Source: Cyanobacteria bacterium FACHB-63 (lineage in GTDB: Bacteria; Cyanobacteriota; Cyanobacteriia; Leptolyngbyales; Leptolyngbyaceae). Taken from it: DNA of 64,000 nt. A program made the translations under genes and the position numbers. Position 1 is the first letter of the stretch, and each line of letters starts with the position of its first letter. The DNA lies in NCBI GenBank assembly GCA_014695255.1, contig JACJNX010000010.1, positions 91,175-155,174 on the forward strand, in the 5' to 3' direction. Shown here in pieces: positions 39,006 to 48,184 of the stretch. The notes beneath the pieces are model-generated. The model had not been told where the DNA came from and ran no database searches. It saw nothing but the letters and a program-made list of their open reading frames with translations.

Positions 39006-39396
39006 AAATCGCCTGAACTGGGCAAGTCGGAATACACTGTTCACACACAATACAGCGCGATCGCGTAAACAGTAGCCGAAACGATTGCGGATCAAGCGTT
39101 AGCGCCTCGGTCGGACACACGCCCGTACACAAGCCGCAATCAACACAAACATCCTCATCGATCGTTATTTCGCGGCTGGCAAACGAAACATGAATATCCT
39201 GCGATCGCATCCAATCGATCGACGCATCAAGCTGATCAATATCGCCTGACAATTCCACGACCAATTTACCCACCTGATTGGGAGCGACCTGAGCGCGAAT
39301 GATATTGGCTGCGACGTTGAAATCTTTTGCCAGTCGGTAGGTGACTGGCATCTGAACAGAGCGCTTGGGGAAGGTGAGTGTAACTCGTTTTTTCAC
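38992..39396 (-). CDS. NIL domain / 4Fe-4S ferredoxin protein
   Basis: A 134-residue protein. The N-terminal NIL (ACT-like) domain at about residues 1-73 is the kind that binds small ligands such as methionine. A two-cluster ferredoxin region follows: CVDCGLCTGVCP and CIVCEQCIPTCP, each C-x2-C-x2-C-x3-CP. Homologues occur in most cyanobacteria and are thought to act in sulfur or amino-acid related redox steps. It overlaps the convergent methyltransferase end. Confidence 0.88.
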   Translation of the reverse strand: MKKRVTLTFPKRSVQMPVTYRLAKDFNVAANIIRAQVAPNQVGKLVVELSGDIDQLDASIDWMRSQDIHVSFASREITIDEDVCVDCGLCTGVCPTEALTLDPQSFRLLFTRSRCIVCEQCIPTCPVQAISTTF

Positions 39397-39473
39397 AGTT
39401 CAAAGACTAGCTTTCCTTCATTCTATAGATGAAATTTCTGATCAGGCGACCTCTCACAAGTCAACACCGCAGT

Positions 39474-39528
39474 ATTACGGATGAGTTTCATGAAGATTTC
39501 ATGAAGTCTTTTGCGAACTCTCCGTAAT
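39474..39528 (+). promoter_or_regulatory. Nested repeat element upstream of a CTERM protein
   Basis: Two copies of TTTCATGAAG (39486-39495 and 39497-39506) lie with an 11-bp period, as in tandem sites of OmpR/PhoB-family regulators. They are enclosed by ATTACGGA (39474-39481) and its inverse TCCGTAAT (39521-39528). The block sits 110 bases before the next start codon. Otherwise the gap 39397-39638 shows nothing I can name. Confidence 0.45.
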
Positions 39529-39638
39529 TCCGACAGAATGATCGAGGCATCAAACACACAGCATTTACCTAAGCTCTAAACGACTGAATCGCTCAATCAG
39601 GGACAACTGCCGCTTCACCTGAATTGGAGTAAGTTTGC

Positions 39639-40364
39639 ATGACTACATCAGCACAAATGACCCGACTCACGATCGCACTTGTTGCCGCGAGTCTAACCAC
39701 GATCGCGGCTTCAAAGTCCAACGCCGCGATCGTCACGATCGATAATTCTGGTTCCTGGATCAACGGCGCAAACACTTTAGAGAACCAAGGCTTTAATCTC
39801 ATTCCAGTCCCAAATGGTGCCGAAGCTTTAGGGAGCGACTTATCGACCCTGAGTTCACCTCTGGGCAACATCGAGTTCAGCCCCAGCGTTAACAAACGGC
39901 AAGTTGGCAACCCTGACCCTGAAAAAACATGGGACACTTGGAGCAATGGGTACCGAGGTGAAGTGTATTTTACGAATGACGCACTGACGCTTGATCTTAA
40001 ATTGCCGAACCTCGTTGCATTCGACTTCTACGCTCAACCAGACAACTACTTCATTCAGCCAGAGTTCCAAACACCCTACAGAATTTCGGCGATCGCGCAA
40101 AGTGGTGGAGTCTCTGATGTTCTCAGCCAACTCGTCAACGGCAATAGCGGTGCCCAATATTTTGGCTTTTATTCGGATGATCCGCTTGATCCGATTCAAT
40201 CGATTCGGATTACTGCCGATAAGGACTCAGGCGGATTCGCGATCGGTCAACTCCGTGGCGCAGGCGCTACCGCTACCGTTCCCACTCCCTTACTTCTACC
40301 GGGAATCATCGGACTCGGCTTAGGGCTGTGGCGCAAGGCGCGGAACCAGAATCAGCAGAATTAA
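39639..40364 (+). CDS. Exported protein with PTPA-CTERM-like sorting signal
   Basis: A 241-residue protein. A signal peptide (about residues 1-29, cut near SNAA) is followed by a beta-rich domain with few Cys. The tail VPTPLLLPGIIGLGLGLWRK is a cyanobacterial variant of the PEP-CTERM signal: a VPTP motif, a hydrophobic helix and a basic end. It would be processed by an exosortase and anchored at the cell surface, often linked to exopolysaccharide. GGAG stands near the ATG. No exosortase gene is in the window. Confidence 0.8.
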   Translation: MTTSAQMTRLTIALVAASLTTIAASKSNAAIVTIDNSGSWINGANTLENQGFNLIPVPNGAEALGSDLSTLSSPLGNIEFSPSVNKRQVGNPDPEKTWDTWSNGYRGEVYFTNDALTLDLKLPNLVAFDFYAQPDNYFIQPEFQTPYRISAIAQSGGVSDVLSQLVNGNSGAQYFGFYSDDPLDPIQSIRITADKDSGGFAIGQLRGAGATATVPTPLLLPGIIGLGLGLWRKARNQNQQN

Positions 40365-40452
40365 GCGATCGAACCGCAGCGGTTCAGCAACTTCAAGGTC
40401 AGTCTGGGAACTCTGAGAAAGACGATTGCACCACGATTGCCTTTCTCCTTGT

Positions 40453-41631
40453 ATGCTCCCAGTCCTGATTATTGAAGACGATCAATTAATGCGTAAGCTG
40501 CTGAAAAAACTGCTTCAGCCGGAAGGGTTTGAAGTGGTTGAAGCCACGACCGGAGAAGAAGGATTAGCCCTGATTTCAGCCGTTCGTCCCGCTTTGATCC
40601 TCTGTGACTGGCGCTTACCTGGAATTGATGGACTGTCTATTTGCCGCACGTTGAAGTCAAGACCAGAATGGGCAGACATCTATTTTATTTTGCTAACTGC
40701 TCATAGTACCCCTGAATCCCACGTTAAAGCGCTCGATAGTGGAGCAGATGATTTTCTCGCTAAACCAATTCAGTTTAAAGAACTCAGCGCCAGACTTCGA
40801 GCAGGTTTAAGAGTCTATCGAGCCTTTCAAGAACAGCGTAGACTCGCTCAAGAATTATCACTTCAGCAACAACAACTAGAATCAGAAATTGCAGAAGCAG
40901 CCGAATATGTCCGATCGCTGCTCCCCGCTCCAATGGATGAACGAGTGATCGCCCGATCGCAGTTTCTTCCTTCTCGGCAGTTAGGCGGCGATTGTTTTGA
41001 CTATCACTGGCTAGATTCTGACTTTCTCGCCATGTACTTGCTGGATGTGTCTGGACATGGGTTAGGCGCTGCTTTAGTCTCTGTTTCGATTCAAAACATC
41101 CTCCGCGCTCAGATCCTTCCGGGAATTAATTTTTATCAGCCTGGACTGGTGCTAACTGCGCTGAATGAAGCGTTTGCATTAGAGCAACAAACAAACTGGT
41201 TAACCGAAACCTCTAGCGATCGCTACTTTACGATTTGGTACGGAGTTTACAGCTATTCTAAGCGCCTCTTGATGTATTCTTGCGCCGGACATCCTCCCGC
41301 TGTAGTGTTGTCAGGTCGTTCTCCAAATCATCGGATCGATCGCCTTCGGACTCCTGGAACCCCGATCGGAATGTTTCCAGACGCAAAATACAAAACTCAC
41401 TTTTTCAAAGTTGAGCCAGAGAGTACGCTTTATTTGTTCAGCGATGGCATCTATGAAGTCCGGCAACCAGACGGAGCAATCTGGACTTTAGATGAATTTA
41501 TTGATTTACTCGATCGATGCCACCATTCTGAGGACTTAGATAACCCCAAGAAAATCATTCAGGCCGTGAGATGCTTGAATCAAAATCACGACTTTGAGGA
41601 TGATTGTTCTCTTTTGCAAATTAAGCTTTGA
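40453..41631 (+). CDS. Response regulator with SpoIIE/RsbU-type PP2C phosphatase
   Basis: A 392-residue protein. The receiver domain (residues 1-120) has an acidic pocket EDD near 8-10, phospho-acceptor Asp near 52 in ILCDWRLPG and Lys in LAKPI. A coiled-coil stretch of Gln/Glu (about 130-150) leads into a PP2C-like phosphatase (160-392) with LGGDCFDYHW, LLDVSGHGLGAALVS, LFSDGIYEV and DDCSLLQ. Such enzymes dephosphorylate STAS proteins in partner-switching. Its nearest targets would be the two STAS proteins in this cluster. Start at ATG 40453, since the TTG 40426 frame adds nothing related. Confidence 0.92.
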   Translation: MLPVLIIEDDQLMRKLLKKLLQPEGFEVVEATTGEEGLALISAVRPALILCDWRLPGIDGLSICRTLKSRPEWADIYFILLTAHSTPESHVKALDSGADDFLAKPIQFKELSARLRAGLRVYRAFQEQRRLAQELSLQQQQLESEIAEAAEYVRSLLPAPMDERVIARSQFLPSRQLGGDCFDYHWLDSDFLAMYLLDVSGHGLGAALVSVSIQNILRAQILPGINFYQPGLVLTALNEAFALEQQTNWLTETSSDRYFTIWYGVYSYSKRLLMYSCAGHPPAVVLSGRSPNHRIDRLRTPGTPIGMFPDAKYKTHFFKVEPESTLYLFSDGIYEVRQPDGAIWTLDEFIDLLDRCHHSEDLDNPKKIIQAVRCLNQNHDFEDDCSLLQIKL

Positions 41632-41689
41632 TAGCTCAGCAAAGATTTTATTGACCTCACGCTATTTAATCAGTCATGCACTGGAAAAA

Positions 41690-42016
41690 TCATTCAGCCG
41701 TGTGCTTCTGCTGATAGAACTCTGCTTGACTAGAAAAAATTGGAAAAAACTGAATCACATCTGCAAGCTCTAGCAGCATTCTAATTTCCTGCTTGACTGC
41801 ACAGAGCGACAGCCGACCATGCGCCGCTTTTACGGCTTTTAACGCACTAATTAACGCACCTAAACCAGAACTATCCATAAATGCAGCTTGCTCAAAATCG
41901 ATTAAAACGTCACTCGTTCCGGTTGCAATCAAATCAAGAATCTCTTGTCTAAACTGCTTGGCTTGAGAGTGACCTAGAATGCCACAAACTTTAATCACTT
42001 TCACAGGATGATACAT
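41690..42016 (-). CDS. STAS-domain anti-sigma factor antagonist (RsbV-like)
   Basis: A 108-residue stand-alone STAS protein. VLIDFEQAAFMDSSGLGALISALKAV contains the phosphorylatable Ser in the MDSSG motif, near residue 58. In partner-switching, the unphosphorylated form binds an RsbW-type kinase. It is encoded opposite to its neighbours, 58 bases after the phosphatase gene stop, so it is regulated separately from the fusion gene downstream. Confidence 0.9.
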   Translation of the reverse strand: MYHPVKVIKVCGILGHSQAKQFRQEILDLIATGTSDVLIDFEQAAFMDSSGLGALISALKAVKAAHGRLSLCAVKQEIRMLLELADVIQFFPIFSSQAEFYQQKHTAE

Positions 42017-42491
42017 CGCGGCTCACCTAAGTAATCGATAACTGGATAAAGCGCTGCTTAATTAAATCAGCACACTACACCATAAAGCCCTGATAATCCC
42101 AAAATTTGTTTACGTAAAACTTCAGATCTTTCGTGCCTGTGTCTAATTGAACGCGGGAGAATTCCGTATTTTCAACCTGTTTGAAGCGTCGCATTGATCA
42201 TTCTCGCATTCGTTGAATCCTATCAATATCGTTGCTAAAGCTTGATTATTTTGTTGTATTTCACTGGGAACAGGGGAATTTTTTAGAAGGACATCAGGGC
42301 ATTGATCGTAAGACAATTATCGCGGAGCATTCGGTTTACTATGACGATCGAATCGAGCAAAAGCAGAACATTACCGATCGCAGCGGCATCACCACTCTGC
42401 TATCAGTTAAGAATTGATTTAGACAGAGACTAAACGATTTCATCTAAACAGCTTTCAGACTCTATTGCCTAATGTTTTATTTGAGGTCAAC
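42017..42491. other. 475-bp intergenic region between STAS gene and STAS-transferase gene
   Basis: This gap holds the promoters of the two divergent genes. A 61-codon frame at 42232-42417 (starting at a TTG, ending in SGITTLLSVKN) has coding-like composition. I do not recognise it and there is no ribosome site, so it is not called as a gene. Confidence 0.4.
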
Positions 42492-43472
42492 ATGATCCAG
42501 CATTCTCCGACCCACTTCTCAACAGTACAGACGGAAGAAGCTTGCATAATGAAACTGCCTCCTCTGCTAACTGTCGTCGAAGCGGTCGCATTCCGCACGC
42601 TTTGTCGAGAATTAATCGAGGCAGAACCTGCACCCAAAAAAATCGTTCTTGACTTCGCCGAAACACTGTTTATCGATAGTAGTGCGATCGGTGCATTAGT
42701 GATGTGTCTCAAAGCTTGTCAAGCTCATCAAATTGAACTGGTTTTGCACAATGTAAAGCCTGAAATTCTATCAGTTCTGGCGCTTGCAGACCTCGATCGA
42801 CATTTCACCATTGAAGCTGGAACAGTTGAATTAGAGCCTCCTGCTAAACCTCCGCTCGTACCAACCCATCCTTCGATTCAGTCAAAAACAAAGCGAGCGA
42901 TCGACATTGCTGGAGCGATCGTGGGACTAGGAATTACGGCACTGGTGTTTGTTCCGATTGCAATCGCAATTAAGCTAGATAGTTCTGGTTCAATTTTGTT
43001 CTCTCAAACGCGCTGTGGTCATTTAGGCAGACGCTTTCAGGTGTGGAAGTTTCGATCGATGGTTAGTGATGCAGAGCAATTAAAAGCTCAGGTCAAAAAC
43101 CAAAATGAAGGGGCATTCTTTAAGAATGCAAATGATCCACGGATCACTAGAGTTGGACGATTTCTTCGTAAGACTAGCTTGGATGAACTGCCACAGTTTT
43201 GGAATGTTTTACAGGGCGAAATGAGTTTAGTTGGAACTCGTCCACCCTTGCCCGAAGAAGTAGAACACTACGAAATTCCTAGCTGGCAGCGCCTAGATGT
43301 GAAGCCCGGAATTACTGGAGAGTGGCAAGTGCATGGTCGATCGAAGATTCGTAATTTTGAGGAAGTGATTGAACTCGATCTGCGCTATCAGCAACGCTGG
43401 AGTTTGAAATATGATCTACAGCTATTGCTCAAAACGATCGTTGTATTGTTGAACAAAGATAGTGCATTTTAA
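42492..43472 (+). CDS. STAS domain fused to polyprenyl-phosphate sugar-phosphate transferase
   Basis: A 326-residue fusion. Residues about 10-110 are a STAS domain with [19 protein letters not shown], including the phospho-Ser motif. After a Pro-rich linker, residues 132-326 form a bacterial sugar transferase (initiating phosphoglycosyltransferase): one membrane helix, [67 protein letters not shown], and [14 protein letters not shown]. Both parts look intact. The transferase starts lipid-linked sugar assembly for exopolysaccharide. A GAGG ribosome site six bases before ATG 42492 fixes the start. The RsbW-like kinase gene follows 21 bases later. Confidence 0.92.
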   Translation: MIQHSPTHFSTVQTEEACIMKLPPLLTVVEAVAFRTLCRELIEAEPAPKKIVLDFAETLFIDSSAIGALVMCLKACQAHQIELVLHNVKPEILSVLALADLDRHFTIEAGTVELEPPAKPPLVPTHPSIQSKTKRAIDIAGAIVGLGITALVFVPIAIAIKLDSSGSILFSQTRCGHLGRRFQVWKFRSMVSDAEQLKAQVKNQNEGAFFKNANDPRITRVGRFLRKTSLDELPQFWNVLQGEMSLVGTRPPLPEEVEHYEIPSWQRLDVKPGITGEWQVHGRSKIRNFEEVIELDLRYQQRWSLKYDLQLLLKTIVVLLNKDSAF

Positions 43473-43493
43473 CGACTTTAGGAGCGATCGGGG

Positions 43494-43967
43494 ATGAGCG
43501 ATCTTACAGAAATAGAAGATGTGATTCACTTCGATCGATTGGTCGTTCAAACAGATTTAAGAGCGATCGCGCAGATTTTAGCGTGGTTTGAAGGGTTTCG
43601 GAAAGCTCCCGTTTCTCAGGCAGTTTGGTTGCAGGGACAGATTGCCCTGGTTGAGGCTTTCACTAATGCAGTTCGGCACGCTCATGAACTGTTGCCAAGA
43701 CAGACCCCTATTACTCTAGAAGCAGGAATCTATCCTGATCGATTAGAGATTAGAGTCTGGGATCAAGGAGCGCCGTTTGATTTGGCACAGTTGATCGATC
43801 GAGTTGAGCAAGACTATCCTGAGCCGCTAGAACACGAGGCACATTGGGGTGCAGCCTTGTTTAAGAAGCTCCAAGACCAGCATCACTGGAACATTGAATA
43901 TCGCTGTTTGAACGAAGGTCGCAATTGTTTACGCTTGGTCAAGTTTTGTCAGCAGAATTCAGCTTAG
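43494..43967 (+). CDS. RsbW-type serine kinase / anti-sigma factor (HATPase_c)
   Basis: A 157-residue protein with a GHKL ATPase domain. N-box VEAFTNAVRHAH near residues 48-59, G1-box VWDQGAPFDLAQ near 89-100, and a HWGAALFKKLQD segment follow the RsbW pattern. It would phosphorylate STAS Ser residues and be bound by unphosphorylated STAS. AGGAG stands eight bases before ATG 43494. Being next to the STAS-transferase fusion, it is the likely kinase for it. No sigma factor gene is beside it. Confidence 0.9.
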   Translation: MSDLTEIEDVIHFDRLVVQTDLRAIAQILAWFEGFRKAPVSQAVWLQGQIALVEAFTNAVRHAHELLPRQTPITLEAGIYPDRLEIRVWDQGAPFDLAQLIDRVEQDYPEPLEHEAHWGAALFKKLQDQHHWNIEYRCLNEGRNCLRLVKFCQQNSA

Positions 43968-44674
43968 AGTGCATCTGGATCAATGCCGAGCGATCGTAGC
44001 CGTTCCGCCATTTGTTGTGCCCGTTGTTCTGCTTGCTCTGCTCGTTGACGTTCTTGTGCTAATTGCTGCTCTGCCTGTTCTGCTCGTTGGCGTTCTTGAT
44101 CAAGCATTTGATTAATTTCAGCAAACGAGAAAAAAGGAGTTCCGTCAGGTCGAAACAGTTGCAGTTCTGCACCTAATTCAAACCGAATTCCCAAGCGGGG
44201 GCTGACCCAACCCAACATCGATTCAATACGATCTAGCATTCCATCTTCCGATCGTATCCATCCTTCTAGCTGAATACGATCGGGATCATAGACATAGTAT
44301 TCGTCAACACCGTAGCTGTGATAAAACAGCAGCTTTCGCTCCATTTCTCGTTGTGTGTTGCCTGGAGACAAAACTTCAAACACGACTTGAGGTGGAACGT
44401 TATTTTCTTTCCATTGTTGATAAGAGCCACGATCGCCCTTTGGTCTACCAAACACAACCATTGCATCGGGTGCAGTACTCAGCCTATTGTTGCCTTCAAC
44501 CGGATACCACAATAAATCGCCTGCAACAAATACATCAGCATTATCCGCAAACAACCATTCTAAATTCTGCTCGATCACCACAATCCAGCGAAATTGTTTG
44601 GTATTGTCTGCCATCGGTTTGCCGTCAGTTTCCGGGTAAAACACATCGCTCTTGTTCGGCTGCTGAGTCACCAT
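43964..44674 (-). CDS. Uma2/DUF820 family endonuclease-like protein
   Basis: A 236-residue protein. Residues 1-180 form the Uma2 restriction-endonuclease-like fold, with PDAMVVFGRPKGDR, PPQVVFEVLSPGN and DEYYVYDPD in which acidic PD-(D/E)xK-type residues are visible. The C-terminus is a coiled coil of imperfect Q-ERQRAEQAEQQ repeats, typical of this cyanobacterial family. The biological role of Uma2 proteins is unclear. Its stop overlaps the kinase gene by four bases. Confidence 0.9.
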   Translation of the reverse strand: MVTQQPNKSDVFYPETDGKPMADNTKQFRWIVVIEQNLEWLFADNADVFVAGDLLWYPVEGNNRLSTAPDAMVVFGRPKGDRGSYQQWKENNVPPQVVFEVLSPGNTQREMERKLLFYHSYGVDEYYVYDPDRIQLEGWIRSEDGMLDRIESMLGWVSPRLGIRFELGAELQLFRPDGTPFFSFAEINQMLDQERQRAEQAEQQLAQERQRAEQAEQRAQQMAERLRSLGIDPDAL

Positions 44675-44787
44675 AAAACGGAGTTTCCTGCAATGCTGAA
44701 CCTTTTCTTAACTATAGTACAGTTGATTCAATTTTTCAGTGAGCCTTGAGAAATGCCAAAATAGATCGCACTGAAATGGAAGACAAT

Positions 44788-45384
44788 ATGGTAAGTGAAG
44801 TTAGAACGATCGCAGGCTGCGGAATTCCCGTAGTTGGAAACGACATTGACACCGATCGCATTATTCCTGCTCGATTTTTGCGCTGCGTCACCTTCGATGG
44901 GTTAGGCGAACAAGTGTTTGCGGACGATCGTGTTCAGCTTAAAGGAGAACACCCTTTTGATTTGCCACAGTATCAAGCAGCAACAATTCTGATTGTGAAT
45001 GGAAATTTTGGCTGTGGATCGAGTCGGGAACACGCGCCACAAGCGATCGCAAAATGGGGCATTCAAGCGATTATTGGTGAGAGTTTTGCAGAAATCTTTT
45101 TTGGCAACTGTGTTGCGATCGGAATTCCCTGCGTGACTGCTGAACCCATTGTGACAAGCCAGCTTCAAACGCTAGTGGCAAATGATCCACAGGCTGAGGT
45201 GACGATCGCTTTAGATCAAATGCAGGTGCGGTGTGGATCATTTACGGCGGCAATTTCGATGCCTACAGGCGCGCATCAAATGCTAACTTCGGGTACATGG
45301 GATGCTTGCGGTCAATTAGTCGCACAAGCAGAACAAGTCCGCGCCACCGCAGCAAAGTTACCCTATGTTGCTTGGAGCCGTTAG
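44788..45384 (+). CDS. leuD: 3-isopropylmalate dehydratase small subunit
   Basis: Small subunit of isopropylmalate isomerase, partner of the LeuC described near 9.7 kb. Motifs are [32 protein letters not shown], and [16 protein letters not shown]. The GGAAG sequence before ATG 44788 and family length (198 residues) favour this start over 44746 or 44776. It is followed after four bases by the convergent CYTH gene. Confidence 0.95.
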   Translation: MVSEVRTIAGCGIPVVGNDIDTDRIIPARFLRCVTFDGLGEQVFADDRVQLKGEHPFDLPQYQAATILIVNGNFGCGSSREHAPQAIAKWGIQAIIGESFAEIFFGNCVAIGIPCVTAEPIVTSQLQTLVANDPQAEVTIALDQMQVRCGSFTAAISMPTGAHQMLTSGTWDACGQLVAQAEQVRATAAKLPYVAWSR

Positions 45385-45388
45385 TTCT

Positions 45389-45850
45389 TTACCAAGTTGT
45401 GAAGGGATGCTTTGTGAGATTGGAATTGTAGTAGCGCGGATCATGTGAAACATCTTCCCCGATCCAGTCCGGCAGGTCGATCGCTTGATCCGCATTTCTC
45501 AGTTCAACTTCTGCAATGATTAATCCGCAATTTTCTCCTAAAAATTCATCGACTTCCCACAGCAAGCCGTTTAGCTCAATTTTGTGGCGGTTTTTTTCGA
45601 TGAGCGGAGGTTTGCACAATGTATCTAACATCTGTGCCGCATCAATTGCAGGAATCTCATACTCAAACTCAGCACGAGAGATGCCTTCACTCATTCCTTT
45701 AATCGTGATGAAACCCCGATCGTTTACCACACGGATTCTCACGGTACTTTCGACGGTTGGAATGTAACCTTGTCTGTACAGTTCACCTGGAGCAAGATTC
45801 CGCCATCGATCGTCTTTGACTAAAAACTTGCGCTCAATTTCAACACCCAT
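45389..45850 (-). CDS. CYTH domain protein (inorganic triphosphatase-like)
   Basis: A 153-residue CYTH protein. The hallmark EIERKFLV is at residues 4-11, and the tunnel strands VRIRVVNDRGFITIKG and EVDEFLGE are present. CYTH enzymes hydrolyse triphosphates such as PPPi or thiamine triphosphate; the exact substrate is not visible. It lies three bases after the fructokinase gene and is likely co-transcribed with it. Confidence 0.9.
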   Translation of the reverse strand: MGVEIERKFLVKDDRWRNLAPGELYRQGYIPTVESTVRIRVVNDRGFITIKGMSEGISRAEFEYEIPAIDAAQMLDTLCKPPLIEKNRHKIELNGLLWEVDEFLGENCGLIIAEVELRNADQAIDLPDWIGEDVSHDPRYYNSNLTKHPFTTW

Positions 45851-45853
45851 AGT

Positions 45854-46819
45854 CTATTCCTCCTGCTGCAAAAACGCATCGACTTCTGCACCTGTCGGCT
45901 GAGCATCAATTGCACCTGCTCGTGTTGTGGTTAATGCTCCTGCTGCACTTGCATATCGAACAATGCGATCGGCATCTTGATTTACTTCTGTAAGTTGATG
46001 CTGACAAAGCTGATGAACAAATCCAGCTAAGAAACTATCGCCTGCCCCGGTTGTATCTTCAACGGTGATCGAAAACGCTGGAACCTTGCCTTCTTTCTGG
46101 CTCAAACAGTAAGCACAACCCTTCTCGCCTGCTGTAACTAGCACGCCTTCTAAGCTTTCAACTCGATGAGCAATCACACCCGGATCGGTAGTCTCAAACA
46201 ACCATTCTGCTTCCTCTTCTGCAAGCTTGAGATAGTCTGCTCGCTTGATTAATTCATGAATCATTCTAGGCGCGATCGTTTGATCATTCCAGAACACAGG
46301 TCGCCAGTTCACATCAAGTACAACTTTGACAAAGAACTGTTCAGATAGCTGGAGTGCGCGTTCGATCGCGGCTCGGCTCTCCGGATAAGCGAGGAGTAAA
46401 GTTCCGATCACCAAGTAATCTGCGTGTTGAAATAGCTCCGTCGGAATGTGATTTGCTTGTAGATGGGTGTCTGCAAACTCAGTGGTGTCCCGCTGCCCTC
46501 CAAAGGCAACGAAGCTACGATCGCCCGTTTCTGATCTTAAAACTAAAACAGTTCGCGTCGGTGTAGGATGCGTTTGAATTCCGGCGGTATCAACCCCGAT
46601 CGTTTGGAGCAATTCGACCAGCGATCGACCCTGTTCATCCTCGCCCATGCAGCCCACAAAGGCGCTGGGTGTGCCCAATTTGGTCAACGCGCAGGCAACA
46701 TTCGCAGGAGCGCCGCCAGGGTAAGAAGTCCAGGAAGTAACCGATTCAAGCGGCAGTCCAGGTTGATTAGAAATGCAGTCGAATAAAATTTCGCCTAAGC
46801 AAATCACGCGAGGGTGCAT
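45854..46819 (-). CDS. PfkB-family carbohydrate kinase (probable fructokinase)
   Basis: A 321-residue ribokinase-fold enzyme. The first signature is GGAPANVACALTKLGTPSAFVG (about 32-53) and the second DTTGAGDSFLAGFVHQL (about 257-273) with the catalytic Asp. The N-terminus GEILFDCI is typical of fructokinases, which make fructose 6-phosphate from fructose. No sucrose-synthesis genes are near. It precedes the CYTH gene in the same transcript. Confidence 0.88.
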   Translation of the reverse strand: MHPRVICLGEILFDCISNQPGLPLESVTSWTSYPGGAPANVACALTKLGTPSAFVGCMGEDEQGRSLVELLQTIGVDTAGIQTHPTPTRTVLVLRSETGDRSFVAFGGQRDTTEFADTHLQANHIPTELFQHADYLVIGTLLLAYPESRAAIERALQLSEQFFVKVVLDVNWRPVFWNDQTIAPRMIHELIKRADYLKLAEEEAEWLFETTDPGVIAHRVESLEGVLVTAGEKGCAYCLSQKEGKVPAFSITVEDTTGAGDSFLAGFVHQLCQHQLTEVNQDADRIVRYASAAGALTTTRAGAIDAQPTGAEVDAFLQQEE

Positions 46820-46891
46820 TACAGTTTTACTGGTAGTGTTTCTTCTATTAGTGTATTTGTCCCCGCTGTCTCGAAACCTAAAGAAATCACG

Positions 46892-48184
46892 ATGTCTTTA
46901 CCTCCCGGAAATTTTGGATTGCCCATCATTGGTGAAACACTGTCGTTCATCTTTGATCCGCAGTTTGTTGAGAAACGCTACCGCAAGCATGGTGTGGTAT
47001 TCAAATCGCATATTCTCGGCAAGCCTGCTGTATTTATGATGGGAGCGGAAGCGGTAGAATTTTTGCTTTCAACAGGCTTTGAAAATTTCTCTTGGCGCGA
47101 TGGCTACCCGGAGACCTTTCATAAATTGCTGGGTCGGTCTCTGTTTGCCCAAGAGGGTGAGGAACATCGCAGAAATCGTCGCTTGATCATGCCTGCGTTT
47201 CATGGTGCAGCCCTAGCGCGGTATTTTGAAACAATGGACAAGTTGATTTGTAAATACTTAGTCAAATGGGAGCAAAAACAAGAATTTAAATGGTTTGAGG
47301 AATTCAAGCAGTTAACGTTTGAGATTGCCAGCCAAATCTTTTTAGGCATTGATTCGGGTGATGAAGCAAAACGCTTTAGTGATCTGTTTGCCACCTTCAC
47401 TGATGGTTTTTTCTCGTTTCCAAGCTTACCAGGAAGCCAATTCCACAAATCAGTGAAAGCGCGTGATCAAATTTTGGCGCATTTGGATCAGGTGATCGAT
47501 CGCCGCCGCCAACACCCAACCGATGATGCTCTCAGCTTGCTGATCCAGGCAGAAGATGAGAATGGCGATCGACTTAGCACCGAAGAAATCCGGGTTCAGG
47601 CTTTGCTGCTTTTATTTGCCGGACATGAAACCACAACCGCAATGTTAACTTGGTTAGTTCTAGAACTTGCGCGACATCCTGAAGTGCTAGAGAAAGCACG
47701 ATCGGAGCAACAGCAATTTGATTCTCCGATCGCGTTAGAGCAACTGGGCAAAATGCCTTACCTGGAGCAAGTTCTAAATGAAGTAGAACGATTACATCCG
47801 CCGATCGCGGGTGGCTTTCGGGGTGTGGTCAAACCGTTTGAATTTGCCGGATATCAAATTCCTCAAGGCTGGATGGCACAGTATTCGATTTTGTTCACGC
47901 ATCGATTACCGGAACTGTATCCGAATCCAGAGAAGTTTGATGTCGATCGTTGGAAAGACACCAAACAAAGGCCGTTTAGCTTAATCGGTTTCGGTGGCGG
48001 TTCTCGCATCTGCATTGGTCTTGCTTTTGCCAAACTCGAAATGAAGTTAATTGCGGCTCATCTTTTGCGAAACTACACTTGGGATCTTTTACCCAATCAA
48101 AGCTTCAAGCCTGTGATTATTCCAACTCGTCGTCCTAAAGATGGCTTGAAGGTCAGGTTTCAATCGATTTCGCGGCTTGACTGA
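46892..48184 (+). CDS. Cytochrome P450, CYP120-like
   Basis: A 430-residue P450. The I-helix LLFAGHETTTAML, ExxR in EVERLHPP (EVER), and the heme loop FGGGSRICIGLAFAKLE with Cys near residue 372 are all present. The N-terminus LPPGNFGLPIIGETLSF matches the CYP26/CYP120 group; Synechocystis CYP120A1 oxidises retinoic acid. A carotenoid oxygenase that could produce retinal lies about 6 kb further on, but a shared pathway is inference. Start at ATG 46892; there is no membrane anchor. Its last 25 bases overlap the convergent CDF gene. Confidence 0.92.
   Translation: MSLPPGNFGLPIIGETLSFIFDPQFVEKRYRKHGVVFKSHILGKPAVFMMGAEAVEFLLSTGFENFSWRDGYPETFHKLLGRSLFAQEGEEHRRNRRLIMPAFHGAALARYFETMDKLICKYLVKWEQKQEFKWFEEFKQLTFEIASQIFLGIDSGDEAKRFSDLFATFTDGFFSFPSLPGSQFHKSVKARDQILAHLDQVIDRRRQHPTDDALSLLIQAEDENGDRLSTEEIRVQALLLLFAGHETTTAMLTWLVLELARHPEVLEKARSEQQQFDSPIALEQLGKMPYLEQVLNEVERLHPPIAGGFRGVVKPFEFAGYQIPQGWMAQYSILFTHRLPELYPNPEKFDVDRWKDTKQRPFSLIGFGGGSRICIGLAFAKLEMKLIAAHLLRNYTWDLLPNQSFKPVIIPTRRPKDGLKVRFQSISRLD

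Noticed and set aside
42232..42417. 61-codon frame before the STAS-transferase gene
   Set aside because: Begins at TTG without a ribosome site and matches no family; mentioned only in the intergenic entry.
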